A stretch of DNA of 32,959 nt from Acinetobacter sp. N54.MGS-139 (GCA_000980495.1 LARN01000021.1:1-32959); one strand, 5' to 3'. Numbered from the stretch's first letter, positions 18,458 through 28,040 are shown. The notes: a model not told the origin generated them from the letters alone. A program made the numbers and translations.

Positions 18458-19477
18458 ATGAAAAAACATATTCTCGTTACCGGCGGTACCGGCTACATAG
18501 GCTCCCACATGGTGGTGCGTTTGATCGAAGCCGGCATGGAGCCGATTATTTTTGATAACTTCAGCAACTCCAAACCTGCAGTCGTAGACCGCATTGAAAT
18601 GATCACCGGAAAGCGTCCGACACTTGTTCGCGGTGACATTCGAGATGAAAAGGCTTTAGAGAAGCTGTTCACGGATTATCCGATTGATGCCGTCATTAAC
18701 TTTGCCGGCCGCAAAGCCGTCGGAGAATCCGAAGCCGATCCTCTTCTCTATTTTTCCTATAACGTTGAAGGAACCATTGTTCTGCTTCGCGTCATGAAGA
18801 AATTCGGCGTCAAAGAATTTGTCTTCTCTTCATCTGCAACTGTTTACGGCGACCCCGGTTACGATGAATTCGACGAAAGCACACCACTCGCTCCGATCAA
18901 CAACTACGGTCTGAGCAAGTGGATGATCGAGGAAGTTCTGCGCAAGACCTTCAAAGCCGAACCGGATTGGTCGATTGCCATTCTGCGTTATTTCAACCCG
19001 GTGGGAGCCCATGAATCCGGCTTAATCGGAGAGGATCCGAACGGTATCCCGAATAATCTGATGCCTTTCATTTCTCAGGTTGCCGTCGGCAGACGCGCTT
19101 CTCTGAAAGTATTCGGAAACGACTATCCAACCAGAGACGGCACCGGTGCCCGCGACTATATCCATGTTCAGGACCTTGTAGAAGGTCATTTGGATGCATT
19201 GAGGGTATTAGACGGCAAGCCCCAGCTTCTCACCGTTAACCTCGGCACCGGCGGCAACACCACTGTACTGGAGCTCGTTAAAGCGTTCGAGAAAGCCAGC
19301 GGAAAACATATTCCTTATGAAATCTGTCCACGTCGTGCCGGCGATAAAGCCGCCTACTGGACCAACCCTGAGCTTGCCAGGGAGCTTCTCGGCTGGACGG
19401 CTAAGCGCGGCATCGAGAAAATGTGTGAAGACACGTGGCGCTGGCAGCAAATGAATCCGGAAGGCTATCCGGACTAA
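18458..19477 (+). CDS. galE: UDP-glucose 4-epimerase
   Basis: A 339-residue short-chain dehydrogenase/reductase that interconverts UDP-glucose and UDP-galactose, supplying sugars for lipopolysaccharide and galactose use. It has the NAD-binding GGTGYIGSH (9-17), SSSATVYG with the catalytic Ser/Thr, and Y150-x3-K154 in YGLSKWMIE. ILRYFNPVGAHESG and GTGARDYIHVQDL are strong GalE signatures. Length equals E. coli GalE (338). The start at 18458 lies only 17 bases after the adk terminator stem and has no good Shine-Dalgarno sequence. The in-frame ATG at 18404 is inside the hairpin region and is unlikely. Confidence 0.96.
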   Translation: MKKHILVTGGTGYIGSHMVVRLIEAGMEPIIFDNFSNSKPAVVDRIEMITGKRPTLVRGDIRDEKALEKLFTDYPIDAVINFAGRKAVGESEADPLLYFSYNVEGTIVLLRVMKKFGVKEFVFSSSATVYGDPGYDEFDESTPLAPINNYGLSKWMIEEVLRKTFKAEPDWSIAILRYFNPVGAHESGLIGEDPNGIPNNLMPFISQVAVGRRASLKVFGNDYPTRDGTGARDYIHVQDLVEGHLDALRVLDGKPQLLTVNLGTGGNTTVLELVKAFEKASGKHIPYEICPRRAGDKAAYWTNPELARELLGWTAKRGIEKMCEDTWRWQQMNPEGYPD

Positions 19478-19496
19478 TCTAACGGCATCTTCGATA

Positions 19497-19527
19497 AAGG
19501 CTCGCATTCGCGAGCCTTTTCTTTTTT
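19497..19527 (+). terminator. Terminator of galE
   Basis: AAGGCTCGC (19497-19505) pairs with GCGAGCCTT (19510-19518) around ATTC and is followed by TTCTTTTTT. Confidence 0.88.
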
Positions 19528-19531
19528 GTGC

Positions 19532-19567
19532 CAAAAAAGAAACCCCCGAATTTTCATCCGGAGGTTT
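19532..19567 (-). terminator. Terminator of alaS
   Basis: On the minus strand AAACCTCCG pairs with CGGGGGTTT (19567-19540, one G-U pair) and is followed by CTTTTTT. It sits back to back with the galE terminator between convergent genes. Confidence 0.78.
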
Positions 19568-19599
19568 CACAACGGTTTAGTTCCGTTCAGAAAAGCTGA

Positions 19600-22227
19600 T
19601 TAGGCAAGCTTTTCTGTGATGAACGTTCTGGTCTTACCGAGCAGAGCGTTCAGGTCGGCAGGCGCTGCGCCGCCGCCCTGTGCAAAGTCAGGACGTCCGC
19701 CGCCTTTACCGCCGAGCTGCTCGGCAACAAACTTCATCACATCGCCTGCTTTGATCTTGCCGACGAGGTCTTTCGTCACACCGACCGCAGCACTGGCTTT
19801 ACCGTCTTCAGACTTGATCAGAACGATCACGCCGCTCTTGAGCTGGTCTTTAAGACCGTCAACGGAATTGCGAAGTTCCTTGGTTTCGATGCCTTTCATC
19901 TCGGTCACAAGAACCTTGACGCCGTTGACATCCTGAGCCTGGGAGGCCACATGAGCAGCACCGGCCTGAGCAAACTTGACCTTAAGTGCATTCAAGTCTT
20001 TTTCAGTGCGTTTCAGATGTTCAACCGTATCAACAACCTTGGAAACAACCTCGAGAGCCGGAGCTTTGAGTTCTTCAGCCACTTCACGGATGATCTCTTC
20101 CTGGTTCTGAGCGTAGTGCAGAGCGGCCATACCGGTTACAGCTTCAACACGGCGAACGCCGGCGGAAATACCGGATTCAGAAATGATCTTGAACATACCG
20201 ATGTCGCCGGTTCTTTGGACATGGGTACCGCCGCAAAGTTCGCAGCTGGAGCCGATGTTAAGAACACGAACCTTTTCACCGTATTTTTCTCCGAACAGCA
20301 TGACCGCGTTGGTCTTCTTAGCCTCGTCGATCGGCATGACTCGGGTCTGAGTCGGCGCATTGCGGAGAATTTCTTTGTTCACGATGTCTTCGACTTCGTT
20401 GATCTGTTCACGAGTCATAGGAGAGGTGTGAACAAAGTCGAAGCGGGTTCTGTCGCCATTAACCATGGAGCCGCGCTGCTGAACATGGGCACCGAGCACT
20501 TCTCTCAGTGCCTTGTGCATCAAGTGCGTCACGGAGTGGTTGCGGGCCGTCGCTTCGCGGTTTTCTTCATCGACTTGAGCGCTGAAGAGATCGCCGACTT
20601 TAACTTCGCCTTCGGCGACATAGCACATATGACCAAAGACGTCAGCCTTGATCTTGAATGTATCGTCGACCTTGAGGATCGTTGTCTTGTTCTTGAAGGT
20701 GCCCTTGTCGCCCATCTGACCGCCGCTCTCTGCATAGAACGGAGTACGGTCGAACACAACAACAACTTCGTCACCGGCTTCGGCGTCTTTGACAAGTTCG
20801 CCGTCTTTGTAGATAGCTTCGACGCGGCAGGCCTGAACTGTGAGGGTGTCGTAACCTAAGAATTCTGTCGGCTTGCCTTCGTATTCGAGGCCCTGAGCCA
20901 TCTTGAACTTGCCCTTAGCGCGAGCCTGTTCACGCTGCTTTTCCATCAAGGCATCAAAGCCTTCAAAGTCAACAGAAACATTCTTTTCGCGGCAGACGTC
21001 GGCAGTCAGGTCAACCGGGAAGCCATAAGTATCGTGCAGTTTGAATGCTACGTCGCCGCCCAGGATCTTGGTGCCGGAAGCCAGGGCTTCGTTAAGAATA
21101 TCCAAGCCTTTGGAGAGGGTCTGAGAAAAGCGAACTTCTTCCTGGCGCAGGACTTCCTGAATATGGGGATTATGGATTTCAGGGTACTGGTCGCCCATTT
21201 CTTTAGCAACGGCCTTAACCAAGTTGCTGAAGAAGAGTTTGCGGGCGCCGAGCTTGAAGCCGTGACGCATACCGCGGCGAGCGATACGGCGAAGAACGTA
21301 GCTGCGGCCTTCATTGCCCGGAACAACGCCGTCGGCAATGATAAATGTGCAGGCACGGATATGGTCGGCAATGACCTTAACGGAGGGACTGTTCGGATCA
21401 ACATCCTCAGCACCGGCAGCCTTGACTTCGTCAATGACGGCCTTCATGAGGTTCTGGAACAAGTCGATTTCGTAGTTCGAATGAACACCCTGAAGAACGG
21501 CAGAAATACGTTCCAAGCCCATACCGGTATCCACACTGGGACGCGGCAGCTTGTGCATTACGCCTTTTTCATCACGGTTGAACTGCATGAACACGAGGTT
21601 CCAAATTTCCATGTAGCGGTCGCCGTCTTCGTCGGGGCTTCCGGGAGGGCCTCCGGCAACGGAGGGGCCGTGGTCATAGAAAATTTCGGAGCAAGGACCG
21701 CAGGGGCCGGTATCGCCCATCATCCAGAAGTTGTCGGAAGCGAAACGAGCGCCCTTGTTGTCGCCGATACGAACGATTCTATCGGCAGGGATACCGACTT
21801 CCTTATTCCAGATGTTGTAAGCCTCGTCGTCCTCGGCGTACACAGTCACCCAGAGTTTTTCAGGCGGGAGTTTGAAGTGTTCGGTAAGAAGCTCCCAGGC
21901 ATTCTTGATGGCATCACGCTTGAAGTAATCTCCGAAGCTGAAGTTGCCAAGCATTTCAAAGAATGTGTGATGGCGAGCGGTATAGCCTACATTTTCCAAG
22001 TCATTGTGCTTGCCGCCGGCACGAACACATTTCTGACTGGTCGTCGCACGTGTGTAGGGACGCTTGTCAAAGCCAAGGTAAACATCCTTGAACTGGTTCA
22101 TACCTGCGTTGGTAAACAGCAATGTGGGGTCGTCACCGGGGACTACCGGGCTGGAAGCGACGATAGTGTGTCCCTTGGACTCCATGAACTTCAGAAACGT
22201 AGATCGTATTTCTGATGCAGTGAACAT
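19600..22227 (-). CDS. alaS: Alanyl-tRNA synthetase
   Basis: An 875-residue class II synthetase charging tRNA-Ala, the same length as the E. coli enzyme (876). The N-terminal catalytic domain starts [20 protein letters not shown] and contains [17 protein letters not shown]. The editing domain shows [16 protein letters not shown] (about 560) and the zinc/hydrolytic CELCGGTH (about 660). The C-terminal DHHA1-type domain ends with [11 protein letters not shown]. The ATG at 22227 is preceded by GAGA about nine bases upstream. It lies downstream of hemN on the same strand, with a terminator between them. Confidence 0.98.
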   Translation of the reverse strand: MFTASEIRSTFLKFMESKGHTIVASSPVVPGDDPTLLFTNAGMNQFKDVYLGFDKRPYTRATTSQKCVRAGGKHNDLENVGYTARHHTFFEMLGNFSFGDYFKRDAIKNAWELLTEHFKLPPEKLWVTVYAEDDEAYNIWNKEVGIPADRIVRIGDNKGARFASDNFWMMGDTGPCGPCSEIFYDHGPSVAGGPPGSPDEDGDRYMEIWNLVFMQFNRDEKGVMHKLPRPSVDTGMGLERISAVLQGVHSNYEIDLFQNLMKAVIDEVKAAGAEDVDPNSPSVKVIADHIRACTFIIADGVVPGNEGRSYVLRRIARRGMRHGFKLGARKLFFSNLVKAVAKEMGDQYPEIHNPHIQEVLRQEEVRFSQTLSKGLDILNEALASGTKILGGDVAFKLHDTYGFPVDLTADVCREKNVSVDFEGFDALMEKQREQARAKGKFKMAQGLEYEGKPTEFLGYDTLTVQACRVEAIYKDGELVKDAEAGDEVVVVFDRTPFYAESGGQMGDKGTFKNKTTILKVDDTFKIKADVFGHMCYVAEGEVKVGDLFSAQVDEENREATARNHSVTHLMHKALREVLGAHVQQRGSMVNGDRTRFDFVHTSPMTREQINEVEDIVNKEILRNAPTQTRVMPIDEAKKTNAVMLFGEKYGEKVRVLNIGSSCELCGGTHVQRTGDIGMFKIISESGISAGVRRVEAVTGMAALHYAQNQEEIIREVAEELKAPALEVVSKVVDTVEHLKRTEKDLNALKVKFAQAGAAHVASQAQDVNGVKVLVTEMKGIETKELRNSVDGLKDQLKSGVIVLIKSEDGKASAAVGVTKDLVGKIKAGDVMKFVAEQLGGKGGGRPDFAQGGGAAPADLNALLGKTRTFITEKLA

Positions 22228-22328
22228 TTATATTTTCTCAAAGTAAGCTGCCGAAACAGCAATGTGTAACCGCGGTATTTTAGCAGATGGCTCTCTGCAT
22301 CCGCCTTTTTAGACCGCAGATTTCCACG

Positions 22329-22371
22329 GTAAAACAATAAAGCCTGAACACCTTTTTACCAGTGTCCAGGC
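22329..22371 (-). terminator. Terminator of hemN
   Basis: On the minus strand GCCTGGACAC pairs with GTGTTCAGGC (22371-22342, one G-U pair) and is followed by TTTATTGTTTT. It lies 48 bases after the hemN stop, so alaS is probably transcribed from its own promoter. Confidence 0.75.
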
Positions 22372-22419
22372 TAACTTTTTGTCCTCAATTTCTAAAAGAA
22401 ACTGCTTTGTTTTTCAGCA

Positions 22420-23820
22420 TTAAACGATACGGGAATAGCGGCGAACTCTTTCGTCTTCACGCAGGTAACGGTCGAAGTTCATCGCTACGGCTCTCACCAG
22501 CAGTTTGCCCTTCGGTGTTACTTCAATATAGTCGGGTTCCAGGCGAACCAGACCTTCAGCCTCGAAGTGTTTGAGATTGTTCAGTTCAAAGTCAAAGTAT
22601 TCATTGAAGTTAATGTCAAATTTTTTCTCGATGTCGGCCTTAACAACTTTGAACTGGCACATCAGTTCCATAATGACTTTGGCACGCAGACGGTCATCGT
22701 CATTTAAGAGGTAGCCGCGGTTGGTGGCTAAGTTACCGCTGCGGATGGCTGCGTAATAGCTTTCCAAGTCGCGCGGATTGGCGGCATAGCAGCCGTTGAC
22801 TTTGCTAATAGAAGAAACACCGAGCGCAACCATGTCGCACTCCGGCTTAGTGGAATAACCTTGGAAGTTTCTCTGCAGCGTACCGTTTTCCTGAGCCTTG
22901 GCGAGTTCGTCGGTGACCTTGGCGAAGTGGTCCATACCGATGAAGTGATAGCCGTTGGCGCTCAAACGCTTGATAGCATCCATCATGATGCCGACTTTTT
23001 CCGGCGTGCTCGGAAGGTCTTCGGCATTGATGCGTCTCTGCGGTTTAAAGTGTTCGGGCAGATGAGCAAAGTGATAGAGCGCGATACGATCCGGAGAAAG
23101 TTCGATCACTTTGTCCAGAGTCATTTCAAAGGTTTGGCGGGACTGGAAAGGAAGACCGTAAATTAAGTCCATATTGATGGACTTAAAGCCGTTGGCACGA
23201 GCTGCATCAAGAACGGCTTTCGTCATTTCGAAAGGCTGGACACGGTTCACGGCAATCTGAACGCGATTATCGAAATCCTGAACGCCGATACTCATCCGGT
23301 TGAAACCGGCTTTGGCCAAAACTTCAACCTTGTCGACAGGGGTCGAACGAGGATCGACTTCAATGGAAATTTCTGCATCCGGCGCCAGCGCGAAGTGAGA
23401 ACGGATAATGTCCATCACCTGGAAAATTTCTTCATTGTTCAGGAAGGTCGGGGAGCCGCCGCCAAAGTGAAGCTGCACCACTTCCTTATTGCCGCCGATC
23501 TCGGCAGAAACGAGTTCACATTCTTTGCTTAAAACTTCCAAATACTCTTTGGATCGACAGTGATCTTTCGTGACTTCTTTGTTGCAGCCGCAGAAGAAGC
23601 AGACATTCGCACAGAAAGGAATGTGAACATACAGGGATAGATCTGCCGTATTTTCACCGGTCCCTCTCGCATTAAGGACTTTCTTAAAATCTTCGGCGCC
23701 GAATTCCTTTGTAAATCTGTCCGCAGTGGGATAAGAAGTGTATCTCGGGCCCGGAACATCGAACCTTTGGAGCAGCTCCAGATCCGGGAATTCAACGTTC
23801 AGCTTTCCTTGTGTTTCCAT
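22420..23820 (-). CDS. hemN: Oxygen-independent coproporphyrinogen III oxidase
   Basis: A 466-residue radical-SAM enzyme that decarboxylates coproporphyrinogen III to protoporphyrinogen IX without oxygen. It has PRYTSYPTADRF at 25-36, YVHIPFCANVCFFCGC with the cluster cysteines C70, C74 and C77, then HFGGGSPTFL and EVDPRSTP. The C-terminal HemN domain ends in the typical MNFDRYLRED. Length matches true HemN (about 455-460) rather than the shorter HemW. AAGGA lies about seven bases before the ATG. It is divergent from an FNR-type regulator, consistent with anaerobic control of haem synthesis. Confidence 0.96.
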   Translation of the reverse strand: METQGKLNVEFPDLELLQRFDVPGPRYTSYPTADRFTKEFGAEDFKKVLNARGTGENTADLSLYVHIPFCANVCFFCGCNKEVTKDHCRSKEYLEVLSKECELVSAEIGGNKEVVQLHFGGGSPTFLNNEEIFQVMDIIRSHFALAPDAEISIEVDPRSTPVDKVEVLAKAGFNRMSIGVQDFDNRVQIAVNRVQPFEMTKAVLDAARANGFKSINMDLIYGLPFQSRQTFEMTLDKVIELSPDRIALYHFAHLPEHFKPQRRINAEDLPSTPEKVGIMMDAIKRLSANGYHFIGMDHFAKVTDELAKAQENGTLQRNFQGYSTKPECDMVALGVSSISKVNGCYAANPRDLESYYAAIRSGNLATNRGYLLNDDDRLRAKVIMELMCQFKVVKADIEKKFDINFNEYFDFELNNLKHFEAEGLVRLEPDYIEVTPKGKLLVRAVAMNFDRYLREDERVRRYSRIV

Positions 23821-23891
23821 CAGGGTTCCTTTTTAAAAGATCTTTTGATTTTTCTAGGTTCTGTTATTATTTTTCCAACAGGCGAAATTAT

Positions 23892-23905
23892 CTCAAATCA
23901 TCAAA
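23892..23905 (-). promoter_or_regulatory. Weak FNR half-site between hemN and fnr
   Basis: On the minus strand TTGATGATTTGAGA has one perfect FNR half (TTGAT) but a poor second half (TGAGA instead of ATCAA). It lies about 78 bases before hemN. It is supported more by context than by sequence. Confidence 0.22.
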
Positions 23906-23948
23906 GGCCGCACAGCTTTTTTGCCTCTTATAACAGTATTTAGAGAAA

Positions 23949-24707
23949 ATGGCTTCTAATTTCACGCAATCCTTATCGGCAAATCGCACCGGCTGTGCCG
24001 GCTGCTACCTCAGGCATCTTTGCCTGTCCGCCGATCTGAATGACGCAGAAATAGAAATTTTTTCCTCTCATATCGTCTCCCAAAGAAGAGTTCCAAAGGG
24101 TGAAGTACTGTTTAGAGCCGGCGCCCCCCTTGATGCGCTTTTCGTCACCCGACTCGGTTCATTTAAAAGTTCGGTCCTCACCGAAAACGGCAGCGAACAA
24201 GTCACCGATTTCCACATGAGCGGAGAGGTACTCGGCGCCGAAGCGATCCCAACCGAATATCACACCTGCACCGTCACGGCCCTCGAGGACAGTGAAATCT
24301 GTTCCTTGCGCTATCGCGAACTCGAAGCACTTTGCGACCGAGATCCGAAAATCTCGCGCCAATTCCGTCTTCTGCTCGGAAGAAAAATTGTCGCGGCGCA
24401 TCAAAACCTGCTTATCCTCGGCTGCACCAACTCAACACAGCTGCTGGCTTCTTTCCTGCTGAACCTTGCAAGAAAGTTCGAAGCCCGAGGATTCTCAAAA
24501 AGCGAGTTCGTCCTAAGAATGACTCGAGGCGAACTCGGCAGTTTCTTGGGCCTCAAGCTCGAGACCGTCAGCAGGACGCTCACCCACTTTGATGAATTGA
24601 ACCTGATTGAAATTAACCAGAGACACGTTCGCATCATCAACCTGGAAGGGCTTAAAGCCGTCGCCAAAGAATCGGGGCGCGCCAAGAGAAAAACATCACA
24701 AGAGTGA
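23949..24707 (+). CDS. fnr: FNR-type oxygen-sensing transcription regulator
   Basis: A 252-residue Crp/Fnr regulator. C16-x2-C19-x5-C25 and C118 reproduce both the motif and the spacing of the four [4Fe-4S] ligands of E. coli FNR (C20, C23, C29, C122), so oxygen sensing is well supported. A cyclic-nucleotide-like beta roll (about 35-120) is followed by a dimer helix and a C-terminal helix-turn-helix, TRGELGSFLGLKLETVSRTL. The E-x2-SR recognition-helix residues suggest TTGAT-type sites. It is divergent from hemN, a classic target. The start at 23949 has only a weak ribosome-binding site (AGAGAAA). Confidence 0.95.
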   Translation: MASNFTQSLSANRTGCAGCYLRHLCLSADLNDAEIEIFSSHIVSQRRVPKGEVLFRAGAPLDALFVTRLGSFKSSVLTENGSEQVTDFHMSGEVLGAEAIPTEYHTCTVTALEDSEICSLRYRELEALCDRDPKISRQFRLLLGRKIVAAHQNLLILGCTNSTQLLASFLLNLARKFEARGFSKSEFVLRMTRGELGSFLGLKLETVSRTLTHFDELNLIEINQRHVRIINLEGLKAVAKESGRAKRKTSQE

Positions 24708-24930
24708 TGCTAAGGCTTCGTGCTTAACGCTTCATGAAACTCAAATCTTGAAAGTCAAAAAAACGACTATTGCATTTGTCGCCGGTTCTTTTGAATTAAT
24801 TTTGCGCAATTCTTGAAATAGATGACTTGTTTTTCTCAATTAAATAGAAATAATCGAGAAATTATGCTCCATGACCCTGATAAAAGTGAGAATACGTGGT
24901 CAATTTTCTGTTTTTAGCCTTATTTTTCCA

Positions 24931-24960
24931 TAGAATTCCAAAAAGGCAGTTAACTCTGCC
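24931..24960 (+). promoter_or_regulatory. tctC promoter region with palindrome
   Basis: TAGAAT (24931-24936) is a five-of-six match to a -10. Just downstream GGCAG-TTAACT-CTGCC (24945-24960) is a 16-base inverted repeat at about the expected transcription start, ending 28 bases before the tctC ATG. It could be an operator or a leader hairpin. No good -35 is seen. The rest of 24708-24930 holds no gene that I can support. Confidence 0.4.
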
Positions 24961-24988
24961 CGATAACCACAAACGAGAAAGGTAGAAA

Positions 24989-25972
24989 ATGACTATCAAA
25001 ATTACTAGACGTTCTGTCTGTACCCTTGGAGCAGCAGCTTTAGGCTGCGCAGCATTCCCTTCTTTCGCCGCTGAAGATCCGATCCGTATTATTGTCCCCT
25101 ATCCTCCCGGAGGTCCTTTGGACGTCACAGCCCGTGCCGTCGCTGAAGAAGCCCGTCATGACCTGGGCAATATCATTGTTGAAAACAAGCCGGGTGCCGG
25201 CGGCAACATCGGTGTGGACTACGTTGCAAAACAGGCTCCGGACGGAAAGACAATCGTCATGGGCGCCTTAGCAACGCACGCTGTGAACCCCAACCTTTTC
25301 AGCAAACTGCCCTACGATCCAATCAAGGACTTCACTCCGATTACGCTGATCGCTCAGACACCGAACGTACTGGTCATTACACCTGAATTCTCCCAGAAAA
25401 CCGGCATCAAGACTGTTAAAGATTTGGTCGCGTACGCCAAGAAGAACCCGGATGCTATTAACTATGCCTCCGGCGGCAACGGTTCCGCAGGTCATATGTC
25501 AGGCGAGCTTTTAAAGAACGCCACCGGCATCAAGATCGTCCACATTCCGTTTAAGGGCGCAGCGGCTGCTCAAATGAGCGTACTGAGCGGCGACACTCAG
25601 ATGATTTTTGACAACCTTGCTTCTGCGAGCGCCAACATCAAAGCCGGCAAGTTAATTCCGCTCGCCGTGACAACAACGTTCCGTGCTCCCTCTCTGCCAA
25701 ACGTTCCGACAATGGCTGAAGCCGGTGTTCCCGGATTTGATATTTCTACTTGGTACGCCTTCTTCGGACCGGCCAAGATGGACCCGAAAGTCGTTGATAA
25801 ACTCAACCAAGCTTTTGTCAAAGCTATTAAGTCCAAACCCATGGCTGAACGCTTCGACAAGATGGGCGCCGTTGAAAAAGCCGGAACTCCCGCTCAGCTG
25901 AACGACTTTGTAAAAGCCGAGCTCGTCAAATACAAAGAAATTGTGAAGACCAGCGGAGCGAAAGTAGACTAA
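24989..25972 (+). CDS. Tripartite tricarboxylate transporter substrate-binding protein (TctC/Bug family)
   Basis: A 327-residue periplasmic solute-binding protein. The N-terminal signal (RR at 7-8, then a short hydrophobic stretch and likely cleavage after SFAA near 28) may use Sec or Tat. The mature protein begins with IRIIVPYPPGGPLDVTARAVAE, the Bug/TctC signature, followed by ENKPGAGGNIGVDYVAKQAPDGKT and NLFSKLPYDPIKDFTPI. The family binds citrate, other di- and tricarboxylates or amides; the ligand cannot be read from sequence. The tctB and tctA membrane genes follow, separated from it by a stem-loop. AAAGG lies before the ATG. Confidence 0.94.
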   Translation: MTIKITRRSVCTLGAAALGCAAFPSFAAEDPIRIIVPYPPGGPLDVTARAVAEEARHDLGNIIVENKPGAGGNIGVDYVAKQAPDGKTIVMGALATHAVNPNLFSKLPYDPIKDFTPITLIAQTPNVLVITPEFSQKTGIKTVKDLVAYAKKNPDAINYASGGNGSAGHMSGELLKNATGIKIVHIPFKGAAAAQMSVLSGDTQMIFDNLASASANIKAGKLIPLAVTTTFRAPSLPNVPTMAEAGVPGFDISTWYAFFGPAKMDPKVVDKLNQAFVKAIKSKPMAERFDKMGAVEKAGTPAQLNDFVKAELVKYKEIVKTSGAKVD

Positions 25973-25997
25973 TACTCTGCTGAATTTGTACAACCTA

Positions 25998-26018
25998 GAA
26001 GGCCGGTTTCCGGCCTTC
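25998..26018 (+). terminator. Stem-loop between tctC and tctB
   Basis: GAAGGCCGG (25998-26006) pairs with CCGGCCTTC (26010-26018) around TTT. The tail is T-rich but broken, so it may be a partial terminator that leaves more tctC than tctB-tctA mRNA. The tctB ATG is at 26038. Confidence 0.65.
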
Positions 26019-26037
26019 GTTAATTTTCGTTTTACCT

Positions 26038-26508
26038 ATGATCAAGGATCAAAGAGATTTTTGGGCCGGTTTGATGTTCATGGCCTTCGGAGGTTTTTTC
26101 TGCCTCTACTCTGTTTACAACTACAACATCGGGACGGCCTCCCGCATGGGTCCGGGCTATTTCCCGATGCTGCTCGGCGGCTTTCTCTTTTTCCTTGGTT
26201 TTTTTATTACGGCTAAGTCAGTTCTTTTTAAAAGTACAGAAGAAGACGGCGGCAAATTCGGAAAGTTCGACTGGTACAACTTTTTTGTGATCTTGGGATC
26301 CGTCACGATTTTTGCCGTGCTGCTCAGACCTGCAGGTCTGATCCCTGCGACTGCTGTGATGGTTTTCTTATCTTCTTTCGGCAACCGTCCTTTCCGCTGG
26401 ATACGGACCCTTCTTCTTTGTGCATTTCTATGCGTCGCCGTCTGGCTGATCTTTGTCCTCGGCCTTGATTTAACTGTGCCAATCTGGCCTGCTTTTCTGA
26501 CGAACTAA
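26038..26508 (+). CDS. Tripartite tricarboxylate transporter small membrane subunit (TctB)
   Basis: A 156-residue inner-membrane protein. DFWAGLMFMAFGGFFCLYS and GTASRMGPGYFPMLLGG are TctB hallmarks. Four membrane segments are visible (about 10-27, 41-60, 80-110 and 123-147). It pairs with TctA as the membrane part of the transporter. The start is SD-less and lies 19 bases after a stem-loop. It ends 11 bases before tctA. Confidence 0.93.
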   Translation: MIKDQRDFWAGLMFMAFGGFFCLYSVYNYNIGTASRMGPGYFPMLLGGFLFFLGFFITAKSVLFKSTEEDGGKFGKFDWYNFFVILGSVTIFAVLLRPAGLIPATAVMVFLSSFGNRPFRWIRTLLLCAFLCVAVWLIFVLGLDLTVPIWPAFLTN

Positions 26509-26519
26509 GGGGCTGAATT

Positions 26520-28028
26520 ATGGATTTACTGAATAATTTGGCTGTCGGTTTTGCCACCGCACTTTCTCTTCAGAACCTCCTCTACTGTTTCTTAGGTGTC
26601 ACGCTCGGCACGTTGATCGGCGTTCTTCCGGGCCTGGGGCCGGTAGCAACGTTAGCCATGCTGCTGCCGATCACCTACACACTCGATCCGACTTCCGCAC
26701 TGATTATGCTCGCCGGCATTTACTACGGCTCTCAGTACGGCGGATCAACGACTGCTATTTTGGTTAACCTCCCGGGCGAGTCAGCCTCAGTAGTTACTTG
26801 TTTAGACGGTTACCAAATGGCCCGCCAAGGAAAAGCCGGCACCGCTCTCGGTATCGCTGCAATCGGTTCTTTTATTGCCGGCTGCTTTGCAACGATTTTG
26901 GTTGCTGCTTTCGCACCTCCTTTGATAGAACTTGCCTTCAAATTTGGGCCGGCCGAATACTTTAGTCTGATGGTCTTGGGCCTTGTCGGCGCTGTTGTGT
27001 TAGCCAACGGTTCCGTACTCAAGGCTTTTGCCATGATCATCTTAGGTCTTCTTCTCGGTATCATCGGCGCGGACGTCAACTCCGGAACCTTCCGTTTCGA
27101 TTTCGGCATTGCCGAACTCCAGGACGGCATCGATTTCGTCGCCATTTCTATGGGCCTGTTCGGATTCACGGAAATTATCGTAAATTTGTCCAAGGGCGAA
27201 GCGCGCGATTCCATTACAGAAAAAGTCGGTTCTATTTGGCCGAGCCGAAAAGAGTTATGCAAGGCCGCGCCGGCCATTACCCGCGGTACCCTGCTGGGCT
27301 CCTTCCTTGGTATTCTTCCCGGCGGCGGTGCCCTGCTTGCCTCTTTTGCTTCCTACACGCTTGAGAAAAAAGTCGGCGGCAGCCATGCTAATCCTCCGTT
27401 TGGTAAAGGAAATATTGCCGGTGTCGCCGGTCCTGAATCCGCCAACAATGCCGGAGCTCAGACGAGTTTCATTCCGATGCTCACACTCGGTATTCCCTGC
27501 AACGCCACGATGGCGCTGATGATCGGCGCCCTGATGATTCACAACATCACACCGGGACCGCAGGTAATGAGTTCCAACCCCACACTCTTTTGGGGGCTGG
27601 TGGTTTCCATGTGGATCGGCAACCTGATGCTTGTCATTTTGAATCTGCCTTTGATCGGTGTTTGGGTTCAGCTGCTGCGCGTGCCTTACGGACTGCTCTA
27701 CCCGATGATTCTGACTTTCTGCTGCATCGGCGTTTATTCCATTAACAACAATCCATTTGATGTCTACATCACGATTATCTGTGGTGCACTTGGCTACCTT
27801 TTTGCAAAACTTAAGTGTGAACCAGCGCCATTGATCCTGGGCTTCATTCTCGGACCGATGATGGAAGAAAACCTCAGAAGAGCGATGCTGCTTTCTCGTG
27901 GGGATCCTTCGACCTTCTTTACGCGCCCCATCTCTCTCGTTCTCTTGATGATGGCCATCTTCCTGTTGCTTCTCATCCTCTTACCGAGTATTAAGAAAGG
28001 CCGCGAGGTAGCGTTCAAGGAAGACTAA
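26520..28028 (+). CDS. Tripartite tricarboxylate transporter large permease (TctA)
   Basis: A 502-residue inner-membrane permease with about 11-12 hydrophobic segments. It carries the repeated family motif, GVLPGLGPVATLAMLLP near the start and GILPGGGALLASFASY in the middle, plus YYGSQYGGSTTAILVNLPGE. It is energised by an ion gradient and uses the TctC protein to capture substrate. AGGGG lies seven bases before the ATG. Last gene of the tctCBA unit. Confidence 0.95.
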   Translation: MDLLNNLAVGFATALSLQNLLYCFLGVTLGTLIGVLPGLGPVATLAMLLPITYTLDPTSALIMLAGIYYGSQYGGSTTAILVNLPGESASVVTCLDGYQMARQGKAGTALGIAAIGSFIAGCFATILVAAFAPPLIELAFKFGPAEYFSLMVLGLVGAVVLANGSVLKAFAMIILGLLLGIIGADVNSGTFRFDFGIAELQDGIDFVAISMGLFGFTEIIVNLSKGEARDSITEKVGSIWPSRKELCKAAPAITRGTLLGSFLGILPGGGALLASFASYTLEKKVGGSHANPPFGKGNIAGVAGPESANNAGAQTSFIPMLTLGIPCNATMALMIGALMIHNITPGPQVMSSNPTLFWGLVVSMWIGNLMLVILNLPLIGVWVQLLRVPYGLLYPMILTFCCIGVYSINNNPFDVYITIICGALGYLFAKLKCEPAPLILGFILGPMMEENLRRAMLLSRGDPSTFFTRPISLVLLMMAIFLLLLILLPSIKKGREVAFKED

Positions 28029-28040
28029 ATATTGTGCTGG

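Noticed and set aside
21034..22215. 393-codon open frame on the plus strand
   Set aside because: It is antisense to alaS and shows no family motif; codon bias of alaS explains it.
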